This document shows positions 10,401-21,865 of a stretch of DNA of 64,000 bases, one piece after another. The number at the start of each line of letters is the position of its first letter. The first letter of the stretch is position 1. The stretch spans positions 2,480,001 through 2,544,000 of the forward strand of contig CP137322.1 of assembly GCA_033182465.1 (NCBI GenBank), given 5' to 3'. A program made the position numbers and the translations under genes. This stretch comes from Sanghuangporus weigelae. Lineage: Eukaryota > Basidiomycota > Agaricomycetes > Hymenochaetales > Hymenochaetaceae. Under the pieces are notes generated by a model that was given only the letters and a program-made list of their open reading frames with translations, had not been told where the DNA came from and searched no databases.

Positions 10401-11917
10401 ACGGTCTATACAAGCTAGAAACTGAAATGGTCACTATCTCTGATCCTATTATCCGAACGATCAAGAGGAACTACAATACCGAGGAGGCTAAGAAGGAAAT
10501 TCAGGCGATCAAGCAGAGCAACGGCTACAGTTACAGGAACGGCTTGCACTACGTAACCAATGCATTATATATCCCGCCGTCCGCCAACCTACGAGCGTTG
10601 CTAATCCGAAGGCGCCATGATCACAAACTTGCAGGCCACCCAGGAGCAGAAAAGACCATAGAGCTTGTAAAGCGATCATACTATTGGCCGAAGATGGAAG
10701 AAATGATCCGAGCATATACCGCAACCTGCGACATATGTCAGCGTGCAAAACCGATTCGACAGTTTCGAAATCCGCCGCTCCAACCGTTGGAGGCACCACA
10801 TCAACCATGGGAAACCATAACCTGTGACCTGATTACCGACTTACCAGTCAGCAATGAAGGCTACAGTGCGATACTCGTTATAGTGGACAAACTCACTAAA
10901 ATGGGGAAGTTCATTCCTTGCCAAGGGATACCCAATGCTAAGCAGTTGGCACGTTTGTTCCGCCAACATGTCTTCAAATACTACGGGGCCCCTAAACGAG
11001 TAATCTCCGACCGAGGTAGCAACTTCACCGCGCAATTCCTCAAGGAGTTCTGCAGACTCATCGATGTCGATTGGAAAACTAGTACAGCGTATCATCCACA
11101 AACCGATGGTCAAACCGAGCGACTAAATCAAGAGCTTGAACAGTACTTACGCTGCTATGTGTCCTACCGACAAACAGATTGGGCAGAGTACATCGATATA
11201 GCAGAATTCGCCTACAACAACAGGAAGCACAGTACTACACATCAGTCACCATTCTATACACTGTATGGATGGCATCCTCACCTGGACGTTGCGGAGACCG
11301 GTGATTCAAACGTCCCAGAAGCAATAAATCACCTAGAGGAGCTTTGACAAGTACAGCAAGAAGCCTATAATTCGATTAGGCAAGCGAATGAGGCAATGAA
11401 GCTTTATGCAGACCTGCATCGAGGCAAACTGCCAGAGTACAAGCCAGGAGACGAAGTGTTACTAGACATGAGGAATCTCAGTCGATTGGAACCAACGAAG
11501 AAACTTGCAATGAAATGGGCAGGGCCTTATAAAGTCGAGAAGGCAGTCGGACAAGTGTCATTCAGATTACGCTTACCCGAAACCCTTCCGATCCACCCAG
11601 TGTTTCATGCGAGTCTTCTCAGGCCTTACAAACGAAAGGAATACCCTGGAAGACCCACTTTGGATGAACCACCACCTATTGAAGTGGAGGGAGAAGCAGA
11701 GTACGAAGTGGAGACAATTCATAACACAAGACGTCATCGGAGCAAGGTCCAATACCTTATCCAATGGAAAGGATACCAGGAGCGAACATGGGAGCCACTT
11801 GACAACCTCAAGAACTCCTATCAAATGATCGAAGCATTCCATAAAAAGTATCCTCAGGCAATCCAGCCACCGAACCTTAACCAATGGATCGCCGCACGAA
11901 AACGAATGAGGCAATAG
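7439..11917 (+). CDS. gypsy copy A pol region (about one break)
   Basis: The order is aspartic protease (LIDSGATCST), a long Lys/Pro/Gln-rich linker, RT with YLDDLIG, RNase H (TLETDASD), the integrase zinc region and D,D-E core, and a C-terminal chromodomain (VQYLIQWKGY...TWEPLDNL). RT precedes integrase, as in Ty3/gypsy, and the chromodomain places it in the chromoviruses. The region matches copies B and C closely but shows about one break. Confidence 0.93.
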
Positions 11918-12092
11918 TTACATCACATGCACTCCACCCGATGGAGCCGCTTATGGATCCACAATAGAGATGATGAGTAAGGTCCCCAATGACCTTACCA
12001 AGCGATGACATCAATGTGGCACACCAAAGCGAGAGCAGAGATAGAAGAATTAGGCAAGACACCGCCGACATACCAACAAGATGGTATAAAAC

Positions 12093-13138
12093 ATGGAGAA
12101 CTTCGAGCTAAGGAACAACAACTCGAATCTCAACAGCTCTACTTCACTGCAGACGAACTACTACTCAGCTATGCCTATCTTCGATGAGCTACATGCATTC
12201 TGTCAACCAGAAGATGCACCAGAATGGACATTTGCACTTAGGCCACCGACCGAACGTTATCAATGGCCACAGCTGTGCAACCGATTCAACGAAGAGAACT
12301 ACGAAGACGAAATCGTACCCCTATGCCCAGGAAAGTACTTCGACGATCTATTTGACAAGTGGAACGCAGTCCACCACAACCGAGACGAAATACCCCATCT
12401 TATGATGGCGAATCACTCAGACGAGTGGTTATTCAAACTCAGTAACCCTCGAGACGCAGCATTACGCCGACTCAATGATGATGCATTTCTAACCTACGCG
12501 ATCGAACTCGAAACACAAGCATTACATCGAGGCAAGATCGACTTTAGGCACGAAACGACATACAAGAACATCATGGGCATCTATCATTCGGCAATTCAAA
12601 TTTGCGCCTACCGACGAGACATGACTACCGCAATTCTTAACCGAATGATGCGATGGAGTCACTATCATCCGATGAGCATCGATGCGATGAAGTACATTAT
12701 ATACATAGCCGACCAGACGGGCTTCTATGCATCCCACACCATGCAGTTCATGACGGTACTCAACATGACGAAGTATTACGAAGGAACGAGATACCGAACG
12801 GTTATTGAAGCAAGGAACTCTACTACGGACGAGGTACCACTCGACAACATCGAGCACCACGTAGTCGAAGGCAAAGAGGTTAACTACGACCCTCATTACC
12901 TTATGGAACTCAACAACCGAGAGGAAGAAGCCAGAGAAAAACTACAGGCTACACGACACCCCTTGCTGGAAGATCTGATGATCTCAGTCTACCAGTACCC
13001 GAACGAACTCTACCAGCCGGACGAGATGCTTACTATGTCGGAACAGGAGGACATGTACATACACTCCGACGATACAGAGTCAAGTGAAGAAGGTGAAAGC
13101 AGGGAACTATATACCCCAGCGAACTCGGCCCAGACTAC
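12093..13138 (+). CDS. gypsy copy A post-pol ORF, cut by insertion of copy B
   Basis: This is the same accessory frame as at 21866-22942. Copy B entered near its 3' end. The last bases of the frame and the rest of copy A resume at 25451, after B. It is interrupted here. Confidence 0.8.
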
Positions 13139-13143
13139 ACCTG

Positions 13144-14655
13144 TGAAAGGATCCGCTCAAAATCTCGCATCAGGATCAACGCGATCAACAGATCTACACG
13201 ATCAGCTTTCCAAACGCGACCGGTAACCAAGCCAGCTATCAAAGGCCCAAGCAATCGAGCGGCCTAGGCAACAGTAACCCGTTACCACCCGAGCGCTAGA
13301 AGCACCGAAGCGGATACGTAATCCCGCTAACAGCTAACACCGCCGACCGCCTATTACCGCGGACTACCACTCTAACGCCGCCGACCAAGCAACCAGAGCG
13401 ACCTCGATCAAAAGAAGCGATCAAACTTCTTAGAAGTCCAGAAGCACAACTACTAAAGCCTAAACGCTAAAAGGCTAAAGGCTAATAAGGTTTATGGAGA
13501 CCTCACTGGCATTTCAGCACTGTCAAGTCTGTGCACGAGTTTACATGGTCCTTTATGAAGTATACTACTTAGTATGCACGGCAACGGTTGGTACGCGTGA
13601 CTGTCACATCGAAACCGAGCGACACCTTCAGGATACAATGCATTCCAATCCACCAAGCCCAATAGTACCCAAGAAACGAGAGGAACTCACGATCACAACT
13701 CGGACCCCTCGAACTGCGAACCCGATAACTTGGAGAATGATTGGATGGTATAGACCGGAGTTGCACACACCATGTCCAGCATCTACGATACAGGCAAACC
13801 TTTATTTACCGAGAGATGCGAACCTGGAAACCAAGCAATTACAACTCCTTATACAACGAAGGATATGGCGCTACATTCGAGATATACGATACGAAGGCAA
13901 AGCATGGCTAGTCACCAGAACCCAGCAGAACCCACCAGCAGAGCTTATGCAGTTCATGATATGCCTTGGACCATACTCTACACCGACCCGACACCTTAAC
14001 ACTGACGTGCGAGTTATGCTTACCCTCGCTGGACCTCGAGATGAATTCCGAAGAATCACATACCGAGCAGCCTACATCGCTCCAAGAGCAAAGATGCCAC
14101 TCAATGACGGCAATGACATCGTTATGGAGTACTGACAGTGGAGCATTCCATATCGGAGCACCACCTCTATTGTCTCAGTCAGCAACTCCAAAGAATTCTG
14201 TCATAGTGGAGACGACCTTACAAAGATTGGAGCAAAGTGGAGCGAAGCGCAGCAGGATGACAAAGGAACAGATGTAATGGTGGAGGAAAGTGGAGTAAAG
14301 TGGAGACAGGATGAGTAAGAAATAGGACGGAAAATGGAATATCTGGGAGCATAAATAGTTGTAGGATTAGGCCCTCATTTCCCCATCTTTCGATCCTCTT
14401 ACCACACTGGTGTAAAGCTTGCCCTACAGCGAGCTATTACTGTGTGCTTTGTACTATCACGCCTCTTGGAAATCCCAACCTGCTTTACTATTACCTCGTA
14501 TCTGAAAGCATCCATAACTCGGACCGCGACTAGGAAGGCTAGTAAGGGACCGCGTGGTACAGCCAGACGTGGGTAGATAAGATCACCTCTGCACAACACA
14601 CCGCTGCTTAGGCAAAAGGATCAAACCGGTGTAACCCCGGGCCTACTCCCTAACA
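13144..14655 (+). repeat. gypsy copy B 5' LTR
   Basis: The 1,512-bp LTR differs from the A/C type at about seven positions. All are near its two ends and none lies in the U3 frame. The predicted RNA start is at 14385-14396 and its complement at 14658-14669. Confidence 0.95.
13494..14135 (+). CDS. U3 open frame, 213 aa (copy B 5' LTR)
   Basis: The predicted protein is identical to that in the copy A and C LTRs, although the copy B LTR differs from them elsewhere. No function is recognised. Confidence 0.45.
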   Translation: METSLAFQHCQVCARVYMVLYEVYYLVCTATVGTRDCHIETERHLQDTMHSNPPSPIVPKKREELTITTRTPRTANPITWRMIGWYRPELHTPCPASTIQANLYLPRDANLETKQLQLLIQRRIWRYIRDIRYEGKAWLVTRTQQNPPAELMQFMICLGPYSTPTRHLNTDVRVMLTLAGPRDEFRRITYRAAYIAPRAKMPLNDGNDIVMEY

Positions 14656-14657
14656 TT

Positions 14658-14669
14658 GGATCGAAAGAT
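14658..14669 (+). promoter_or_regulatory. Putative self-priming primer-binding site, copy B
   Basis: GGATCGAAAGAT is the exact complement of 14385-14396, which lies about 30 bp after the TATA-like box at 14351-14357. The geometry is the same as in copies A and C. Confidence 0.6.
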
Positions 14670-14716
14670 CACTCGCTAGTTTTACCACCACCTCTCACGG
14701 GCAAGGTTCTTGGCTA

Positions 14717-15058
14717 GTGTTTTATCGAGGCGAGGACCGTCGACCTCAAGTCCCTATCGACGTCACTAGTTTCGAGACTAGTACCCATATCGAATCCTCA
14801 GGACAAGTGCACATCCTGGAGAACGACAAACCCGATTCACTTAAATCACATATCTACTATCATAACCCCTACAACGACGAAGTGTACCTAATAGCAAAGG
14901 CATCTGGTAGCCCTGCAGTTGGGAGCACGCAAACAACAACCACGAAAGTAGCAGCAGTCCCTTCCACTATTGCTACATTCGACGAGAAAGGAACTACTTG
15001 GTTAACAGCACCAAGGAACAATAACCCTGAAGCATCAGGCGAGAAACGAAGTTCATGA
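14717..15058 (+). CDS. gypsy copy B leader ORF, 113 aa
   Basis: The predicted protein is the same as in copy A. Its stop overlaps the ATG of the next frame (ATGA at 15055-15058). No domain is recognised. Confidence 0.5.
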   Translation: MFYRGEDRRPQVPIDVTSFETSTHIESSGQVHILENDKPDSLKSHIYYHNPYNDEVYLIAKASGSPAVGSTQTTTTKVAAVPSTIATFDEKGTTWLTAPRNNNPEASGEKRSS

Positions 15059-16089
15059 ACCGATCGGGAAACGCCAACAACAGAAGTAACGGTCATCGAA
15101 CGAACGAACGGGCGAACGAGAATCAAACGAGGTTCACACCTAGATCCCTCGACGAACGAGTTCAACACATCACCAACAGACTACGTAGTCTGGAAAGCGA
15201 TCACGACATACTATACGCGACAACGAACCACAGCATATTGTATCCACCAGTGATCAGAAGGCTACAAGAAAGGGTTGAAAGACTGGAAGAACGAACTGCA
15301 AACACGGGGCAGTCAAACAGTCTACCAACCGGAGCATACGCGACAGCAGTAGGAGATCGATTCGAAGCACTAGAAGCAACTACTCAAAGAATTGGAGCAC
15401 AAGTAGCAGCTCTAGAGAGATATACTCTGGAATTGGATCGAGCAGCAGGAGCACTCAATCATCGGGTCATAGACGGAAACGGAGTACTTGACCGAGAGCT
15501 CAACGCTATCCGGAACAGGATTACTGCTCAGGAACAACAACTACAAACAATCGAGACGAGAGTCGGAGAGCTTAACAGGACAGCTCTAGATCAACCAAGG
15601 ATTGTTCAAGACATCCATAACCTGCGAGAAGCCCTACTCCAACTAGGACAAACAATCGAGTCGAGTCAACGCACCTACGCAGCTATACTCACATCGGTAC
15701 AGACAACCGAAACTACCTCAAGGAACATACTCGAACACGCTCAACGAATTCGAGAAGTAGCTCAGGCAGCACAACGCTGGGAATACTTTCTACCAAGAGA
15801 GAGAGCCCAACAGGAACAGAGTTCTGACGAATCAGTGTCCTCAGACGAAGAAGCATCACGAAGGCCATTCTTACTCAGAACCCCACCTCGAACGGTTATC
15901 ATCCAAGTACCAACAGTACCTGCAGTACCAGCAAGTGGTTCAGTAGCAACCCAAGCGCCAGAGAATCCACCACCACCATCCTATTCACCACCAGCAGTGC
16001 CCATAAGCACTTACGATCATGTCGACAACCGACCAGAAGGTGCAAGCACTGGAGCAGCAACTACAGACTCTTCAGACACAACTCTCTAA
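15055..16089 (+). CDS. gypsy copy B pre-gag coiled-coil ORF, 344 aa
   Basis: This is the coiled-coil protein with the Pro-rich PPPPSY tail, with several substitutions against copies A and C and no change in length. It overlaps gag by 71 nt. Confidence 0.6.
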   Translation: MNRSGNANNRSNGHRTNERANENQTRFTPRSLDERVQHITNRLRSLESDHDILYATTNHSILYPPVIRRLQERVERLEERTANTGQSNSLPTGAYATAVGDRFEALEATTQRIGAQVAALERYTLELDRAAGALNHRVIDGNGVLDRELNAIRNRITAQEQQLQTIETRVGELNRTALDQPRIVQDIHNLREALLQLGQTIESSQRTYAAILTSVQTTETTSRNILEHAQRIREVAQAAQRWEYFLPRERAQQEQSSDESVSSDEEASRRPFLLRTPPRTVIIQVPTVPAVPASGSVATQAPENPPPPSYSPPAVPISTYDHVDNRPEGASTGAATTDSSDTTL

Positions 16090-17107
16090 ACACAGCATCA
16101 AGCTTCCGAAGTACTATGGCAAGCGAAGCGAAGATATTGATCTGTGGATTAGTCGATGTATCTCGAAGCTGGCACAGCATGGAGTCAAGGATGAGGAGGA
16201 GATCGCAAAGAGCCTATTTGCGGCACTAGAAGGCGACAGCTACGATTGGTTTGCGGAGAAGAATACCCTAACATCATTCGATGCCAATGGGAAACTGAAA
16301 CCAGTACCTGCGATTATCGCTGCAACAAATGGAATGTTCGCATCACTCAAGGACATGCTGAACTGGATGAGGATCCGAGCAGGACATCCGATCATTGGAG
16401 AACAGGAAGCCCTATTCCAACTACTATGCATCCAGCAGAAAGGAGCAAGCATTAGGGCGTACAACGACGAATTCCGACGACTCAAAGCACGAGCACCAGA
16501 CACGATGGATAAGCAGATGCTCAAGTACATCTATGTCAAAGGACTAGACATGTGGGTCAAACGACGAGTCGAATCTGTACAACCCGACGCTTTCGAGAAG
16601 AACGACCTCGATGCATGGATGGAATGGACAAGCAACCTAGCAAACTCTGATGCCAGGCAAAGGCTCATGGGTAGTCAAACATACACCCCGAGATTCAAAT
16701 CGAACGGACAGTCATCTTTCCGACCACCAGTACAAACAACGAAACGAGATCCAGACGCCATGGATGTAGATGCACTCCGAGGCTTGCCGAAGAAGGGAGG
16801 CAAATGCTACAACTGTGAAAAGTCAGGACATTATGCAAAGGATTGCAAGGCACCAAGGAAGCAAAAGGGTTCTTCCTCTAAGCGGCCGAAGAAGACTAAT
16901 GGTGTAAAACGGAGGACGATGACAACACGAACAATCGATTTCAAGGAAACATGTCCCGATCCACACTGCCGAAGGCCAGTCCACTACGACCATGTAGCAT
17001 GGGCTAAAGGCGACGAATCAGCAGGATGGACTTGCAAGCATGACGAAGAATACCGAAACAACATTCGCAAATCCCTAGCAAGTAAAGAGCAACAGGGAAA
17101 AGATTAA
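16019..17107 (+). CDS. gypsy copy B gag, 362 aa
   Basis: It has a capsid-type gag domain and a CCHC knuckle (CYNCEKSGHYAKDC). After its stop the pol frame is already open, one base back relative to gag, for about 100 bp before the first pol ATG. That layout is compatible with the -1 frameshifting known in many gypsy elements. Confidence 0.9.
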   Translation: MSTTDQKVQALEQQLQTLQTQLSKHSIKLPKYYGKRSEDIDLWISRCISKLAQHGVKDEEEIAKSLFAALEGDSYDWFAEKNTLTSFDANGKLKPVPAIIAATNGMFASLKDMLNWMRIRAGHPIIGEQEALFQLLCIQQKGASIRAYNDEFRRLKARAPDTMDKQMLKYIYVKGLDMWVKRRVESVQPDAFEKNDLDAWMEWTSNLANSDARQRLMGSQTYTPRFKSNGQSSFRPPVQTTKRDPDAMDVDALRGLPKKGGKCYNCEKSGHYAKDCKAPRKQKGSSSKRPKKTNGVKRRTMTTRTIDFKETCPDPHCRRPVHYDHVAWAKGDESAGWTCKHDEEYRNNIRKSLASKEQQGKD

Positions 17108-17211
17108 GACCTCCATCGAACGAGACTGCGCGATGTGAGTGTAACAAGGGTGACGAGAAAGGTTTCAACAACCAGTGTTTCAAACCTCCTGGGTTCAACC
17201 CCAGTGAAGCG

Positions 17212-20200
17212 ATGTACAATAAGCGATTGCCAATACAAGCATTGCATCCCCGATTACCTATTCGAGTGAAGGTTGGAACAAAGACCCTAGCAGTCAAAGC
17301 GTTAATTGATTCCGGAGCTACATGCAGCACGATACACCCCAACTTGGTACGACACTACAGCCTATTCAAAAAGAGGCTTGATCACCCTCGACCTTTGAAT
17401 AATGCAGATGGAAGTCCCAACCAAGGAGGAGCAATCACGCACGAGGTCTACACATTAATTTTTGATGGACCTAGACCGCAGCCACAAACGTTGGCAGTAG
17501 CAACCACAGGACAGGATCAAGTGATCCTAGGAATTGACTATTTGGCCAAAGTCAATCCCGAAATTGATTGGAAGAATCAAGTATGGAATCGGAATGGTAA
17601 TTCGATACCATTCGAGCTCAACGTCATACGAGCTACCAAGAAGCGAAGGCACAGGAAGCGCAAACGGAAACGGCAAACGAAAGGCAAACCTGACAAGACA
17701 AGACCTAGGCATAACACGAAGCAACAGGCTCAGGACAGAGACAACTATCGACACTCTGGAGCACCAGGAATAATATTTGCGCCAAGGAGAGACAACAACG
17801 GACACTCTCACGAAATGAAGCCACAAGTGAAGCCGGAAGCAAGACCAGCAACACCAAGACTGGAACAGGCAAAACAGACGCCAGAAGTGAAGAGTCCGAG
17901 CACGGAAAATATACCAGACTCTGCAACGAAACAGCCACAACAGGAAACGGCAAACAAGCATCATCGAGATGAGGAGGAAATAAACTACACTCCCAAGCGA
18001 TGGAAGAAACAGGCACCACAAGGAACGAGTATAGTGCAACGACGACCAAGGCACATACCGAGACGGATGATCCCAGCACGGCAACTGTACCAGACATCCG
18101 AAGGTGAAACACAAGATGTAACAGGCAAGCATAGCCTAGACGAACAGGAGGAAATAAACGACTCTCCGAAACGTTGGAAGAAACAACCACCACAGAAGAT
18201 ACACCCACTGAGGCAAAACATGCCGGAAGATGAAGAACTCTGGCCATCACCAGAAGAAAACCCGGGCATGAAGTATAGGATACGACCACGAAAGACACGG
18301 TATCCAGAGAAGCCAGTGGCAGGCATTATACGACCGAGAACGGCATCGTTAATGCGAGGAGCTAGTCCCACACCGAAGCGTACAAGATGGGCAGACAACG
18401 AAAGCGATATCGAGATGCAAGACGAGCAGGAGACAACAGAAGACACTCCTATGCACGATATAGAGCCAGAAGACATTGAAAGTCTTAGGACGACCAACCA
18501 ACCAACTACCCTTACCAGAAAGGAAGAGCTCGCTGCAAAGCTAGAGCTAGACATCAATCGAAATTGGTCACCAAGGCAGCAGAACCAAGTCTCACAGCCT
18601 CTGAACAAAGCGAGTTCAGTATCCCAGCAGTATTCTCAACAAAAGGCAGCTGCAGAAGGACTACTAGGAACACAGAAACGAGATTGGCGAAAACTCCTAC
18701 CAAAGGAAATAGAAGACTACGCAGATGTCTTTGATCCTGACAAGTCAAGAAGGTTACCCAAGCATACGAAATGGGATATGGCAATTAACCTCAAAGAAGG
18801 AGTACCATTACCGAAACCGAGGCCTATTATCAAGCTCACACGAGAAGAGCAGGCAGCACTCGATGCTTATGTCAAAGAGTTACTTGACAAAGGATGGATT
18901 GAAAAGGTTCAACCACATGAACCATGTCCGGTAGCAGCACCAGTCTTCTTTGTAGGAAAGAAAGACGGAGGAGCACGAGCAGTAACCGATTACCGAGACA
19001 TCAACGACACGACAGTATCAGACCCATACCCGATACCGATCATGAGTGTTCTCCCAGAGAAACTGGAGAAAGGAAAATTCTTCTTTACACTCGACATGCG
19101 ATCAGGTTACAATAACCTGCGAATCCGAGAAGGAGACGAGTGGAAGGCAGCATTCCGAGTTGGCAATGCAGTCTACAAGCCAAAGGTCATGATGTTTGGA
19201 ATGAAGAACTCACCTGCAGTATTCCAACGATTCATGAATGACAACTTCGAATATTGGCTCAGGACAGAAGAAGCACTCAACTATTTGGACGACCTTATTG
19301 GTCAAGCACAAACTGAAGAGGAACATTGGAAACTCCTCAGGGCAATTCTACAGAAATGCCGAGAGCTCGACATTTACCTCAAAATCGAGAAATGTCACTT
19401 CCTCCAAACCCAGCTCGACTACTTGGGATTTGTAGTAGGAACGAAAGGCATCCAGATGGATCCTTATAAGCTCAAAGCTATTCACGAATGGCCAGTGCCA
19501 AAGACGAAACGACAAGTTCGAAAGTTCCAAGGATTTTGTAACTTCTACCGAAGATTCATCAGGAACTATGCCGATACATTCGCACCTATTGGCGACCTTA
19601 TCAAAAAGGATCGCAAGTTCATATGGGCAGAGGCACAAGATAAGGCATTCGAAAGTATCAAGAAGGCATTCGAAACGGAAGTCGCATTGGCAATGCCAAA
19701 GCCAGACAAACCATATACATTGGAAACCGATGCATCCGATGTAGCGATTGGTGCAGTCTTACAACAAGAAGACAACCAAGGAGAACTGAGACCTTTAGGT
19801 TTCATGTCGAAAACTCTAACGAACACCCAACGAAACTATCCGACGCATGACAAAGAGATGCTAGCAATCATGGAAGCACTCAAGCATTGGAGACACCTAT
19901 TGGAGGGAACCAAAGAACCAGTAACAATCCGAAGCGATCATGCAAATCTCCGATACTTCATGACAGCTCAGAATCTATCGAGACGTCAAGCGAGATGGGC
20001 ATTAGAGTTATCACGATATAACTTCAAGATTCTCCATTGGCCAGGCAAGAAGAACCAAGCTGACGAGCTATCACGACGATCCGACTATATGCCAGAGGAC
20101 AAGGACAACTTAGGAGTTACCTTATTACCTCCTGATACGATCAAGCAACAAACATTGCGACGCACAGAGATCAACGGTCTATACAAGCTAGAAACTGAAA

Positions 20201-21690
20201 TGGTCACTATCTCTGATCCTATTATCCGAACGATCAAGAGGAACTACAATACCGAGGAGGCTAAGAAGGAAATTCAGGCGATCAAGCAGAGCAACGGCTA
20301 CAGTTACAGGAACGGCTTGCACTACGTAACCAATGCATTATATATCCCGCCGTCCGCCAACCTACGAGCGTTGCTAATCCGAAGGCGCCATGATCACAAA
20401 CTTGCAGGCCACCCAGGAGCAGAAAAGACCATAGAGCTTGTAAAGCGATCATACTATTGGCCGAAGATGGAAGAAATGATCCGAGCATATACCGCAACCT
20501 GCGACATATGTCAGCGTGCAAAACCGATTCGACAGTTTCGAAATCCGCCGCTCCAACCGTTGGAGGCACCACATCAACCATGGGAAACCATAACCTGTGA
20601 CCTGATTACCGACTTACCAGTCAGCAATGAAGGCTACAGCGCGATACTCGTTATAGTGGACAAACTCACTAAAATGGGGAAGTTCATTCCTTGCCAAGGA
20701 ATACCCAATGCTAAGCAGTTGGCACGTTTGTTCCGCCAACATGTCTTCAAATACTACGGGGCCCCTAAACGAGTAATCTCCGACCGAGGTAGCAACTTCA
20801 CCGCGCAATTCCTCAAGGAGTTCTGCAGACTCATCGATGTCGATTGGAAAACTAGTACAGCGTATCATCCACAAACCGATGGTCAAACCGAGCGACTAAA
20901 TCAAGAGCTTGAACAGTACTTACGCTGCTATGTGTCCTACCGACAAACAGATTGGGCAGAGTACATCGATATAGCAGAATTCGCCTACAACAACAGGAAG
21001 CACAGTACTACACATCAGTCACCATTCTATACACTGTATGGATGGCATCCTCACCTGGACGTTGCGGAGACCGGTGATTCAAACGTCCCAGAAGCAATAA
21101 ATCACCTAGAGGAGCTTCGACAAGTACAGCAAGAAGCCTATAATTCGATTAGGCAAGCGAATGAAGCAATGAAGCTTTATGCAGACCTGCATCGAGGCAA
21201 ACTGCCAGAGTACAAGCCGGGAGACGAAGTGTTACTAGACATGAGGAATCTCAGTCGATTGGAACCAACGAAGAAACTTGCAATGAAATGGGCAGGGCCT
21301 TATAAAGTCGAGAAGGCAGTCGGACAAGTGTCATTCAGATTACGCTTACCCGAAACCCTTCCGATCCACCCAGTGTTTCATGCGAGTCTTCTCAGGCCTT
21401 ACAAACGAAAGGAATACCCTGGAAGACCCACTTTGGATGAACCACCACCTATTGAAGTGGAGGGAGAAGCAGAGTACGAAGTGGAGACAATTCATAACAC
21501 AAGACGTCATCGGAGCAAGGTCCAATACCTTATCCAATGGAAAGGATACCAGGAGCGAACATGGGAGCCACTTGACAACCTCAAGAACTCCTATCAAATG
21601 ATCGAAGCATTCCATAAAAAGTATCCTCAGGCAATCCAGCCACCGAACCTTAACCAATGGATCGCCGCACGAAAACGAATGAGGCAATAG
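17212..21690 (+). CDS. gypsy copy B pol (PR-RT-RNaseH-IN-chromodomain), 1,492 aa
   Basis: This is the reference pol for the family. Protease (LIDSGATCST) lies near residue 33. A basic, Pro/Gln-rich linker of about 350 residues (~140-490) follows. RT spans about 560-760 (YLDDLIG at ~700), and RNase H begins with TLETDASD at ~840. The integrase HHCC zinc region is at ~1050 (CDICQRAK), and the integrase core carries CDLITDLP, ISDRGSNF and TDGQTERLNQ. A chromodomain lies at ~1415-1465. The long linker is unusual for the group. It looks whole. Confidence 0.95.
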   Translation: MYNKRLPIQALHPRLPIRVKVGTKTLAVKALIDSGATCSTIHPNLVRHYSLFKKRLDHPRPLNNADGSPNQGGAITHEVYTLIFDGPRPQPQTLAVATTGQDQVILGIDYLAKVNPEIDWKNQVWNRNGNSIPFELNVIRATKKRRHRKRKRKRQTKGKPDKTRPRHNTKQQAQDRDNYRHSGAPGIIFAPRRDNNGHSHEMKPQVKPEARPATPRLEQAKQTPEVKSPSTENIPDSATKQPQQETANKHHRDEEEINYTPKRWKKQAPQGTSIVQRRPRHIPRRMIPARQLYQTSEGETQDVTGKHSLDEQEEINDSPKRWKKQPPQKIHPLRQNMPEDEELWPSPEENPGMKYRIRPRKTRYPEKPVAGIIRPRTASLMRGASPTPKRTRWADNESDIEMQDEQETTEDTPMHDIEPEDIESLRTTNQPTTLTRKEELAAKLELDINRNWSPRQQNQVSQPLNKASSVSQQYSQQKAAAEGLLGTQKRDWRKLLPKEIEDYADVFDPDKSRRLPKHTKWDMAINLKEGVPLPKPRPIIKLTREEQAALDAYVKELLDKGWIEKVQPHEPCPVAAPVFFVGKKDGGARAVTDYRDINDTTVSDPYPIPIMSVLPEKLEKGKFFFTLDMRSGYNNLRIREGDEWKAAFRVGNAVYKPKVMMFGMKNSPAVFQRFMNDNFEYWLRTEEALNYLDDLIGQAQTEEEHWKLLRAILQKCRELDIYLKIEKCHFLQTQLDYLGFVVGTKGIQMDPYKLKAIHEWPVPKTKRQVRKFQGFCNFYRRFIRNYADTFAPIGDLIKKDRKFIWAEAQDKAFESIKKAFETEVALAMPKPDKPYTLETDASDVAIGAVLQQEDNQGELRPLGFMSKTLTNTQRNYPTHDKEMLAIMEALKHWRHLLEGTKEPVTIRSDHANLRYFMTAQNLSRRQARWALELSRYNFKILHWPGKKNQADELSRRSDYMPEDKDNLGVTLLPPDTIKQQTLRRTEINGLYKLETEMVTISDPIIRTIKRNYNTEEAKKEIQAIKQSNGYSYRNGLHYVTNALYIPPSANLRALLIRRRHDHKLAGHPGAEKTIELVKRSYYWPKMEEMIRAYTATCDICQRAKPIRQFRNPPLQPLEAPHQPWETITCDLITDLPVSNEGYSAILVIVDKLTKMGKFIPCQGIPNAKQLARLFRQHVFKYYGAPKRVISDRGSNFTAQFLKEFCRLIDVDWKTSTAYHPQTDGQTERLNQELEQYLRCYVSYRQTDWAEYIDIAEFAYNNRKHSTTHQSPFYTLYGWHPHLDVAETGDSNVPEAINHLEELRQVQQEAYNSIRQANEAMKLYADLHRGKLPEYKPGDEVLLDMRNLSRLEPTKKLAMKWAGPYKVEKAVGQVSFRLRLPETLPIHPVFHASLLRPYKRKEYPGRPTLDEPPPIEVEGEAEYEVETIHNTRRHRSKVQYLIQWKGYQERTWEPLDNLKNSYQMIEAFHKKYPQAIQPPNLNQWIAARKRMRQ

Positions 21691-21865
21691 TTGCATCACA
21701 TGCACTCCACCCGATGGAGCCGCTTATGGATCCACAATAGAGATGATGAGTAAGGTCCCCAATGACCTTACCAAGCGATGACATCAATGTGGCACACCAA
21801 AGCGAGAGCAGAGATAGAAGAATTAGGCAAGACACCGCCGACATACCAACAAGATGGTATAAAAC

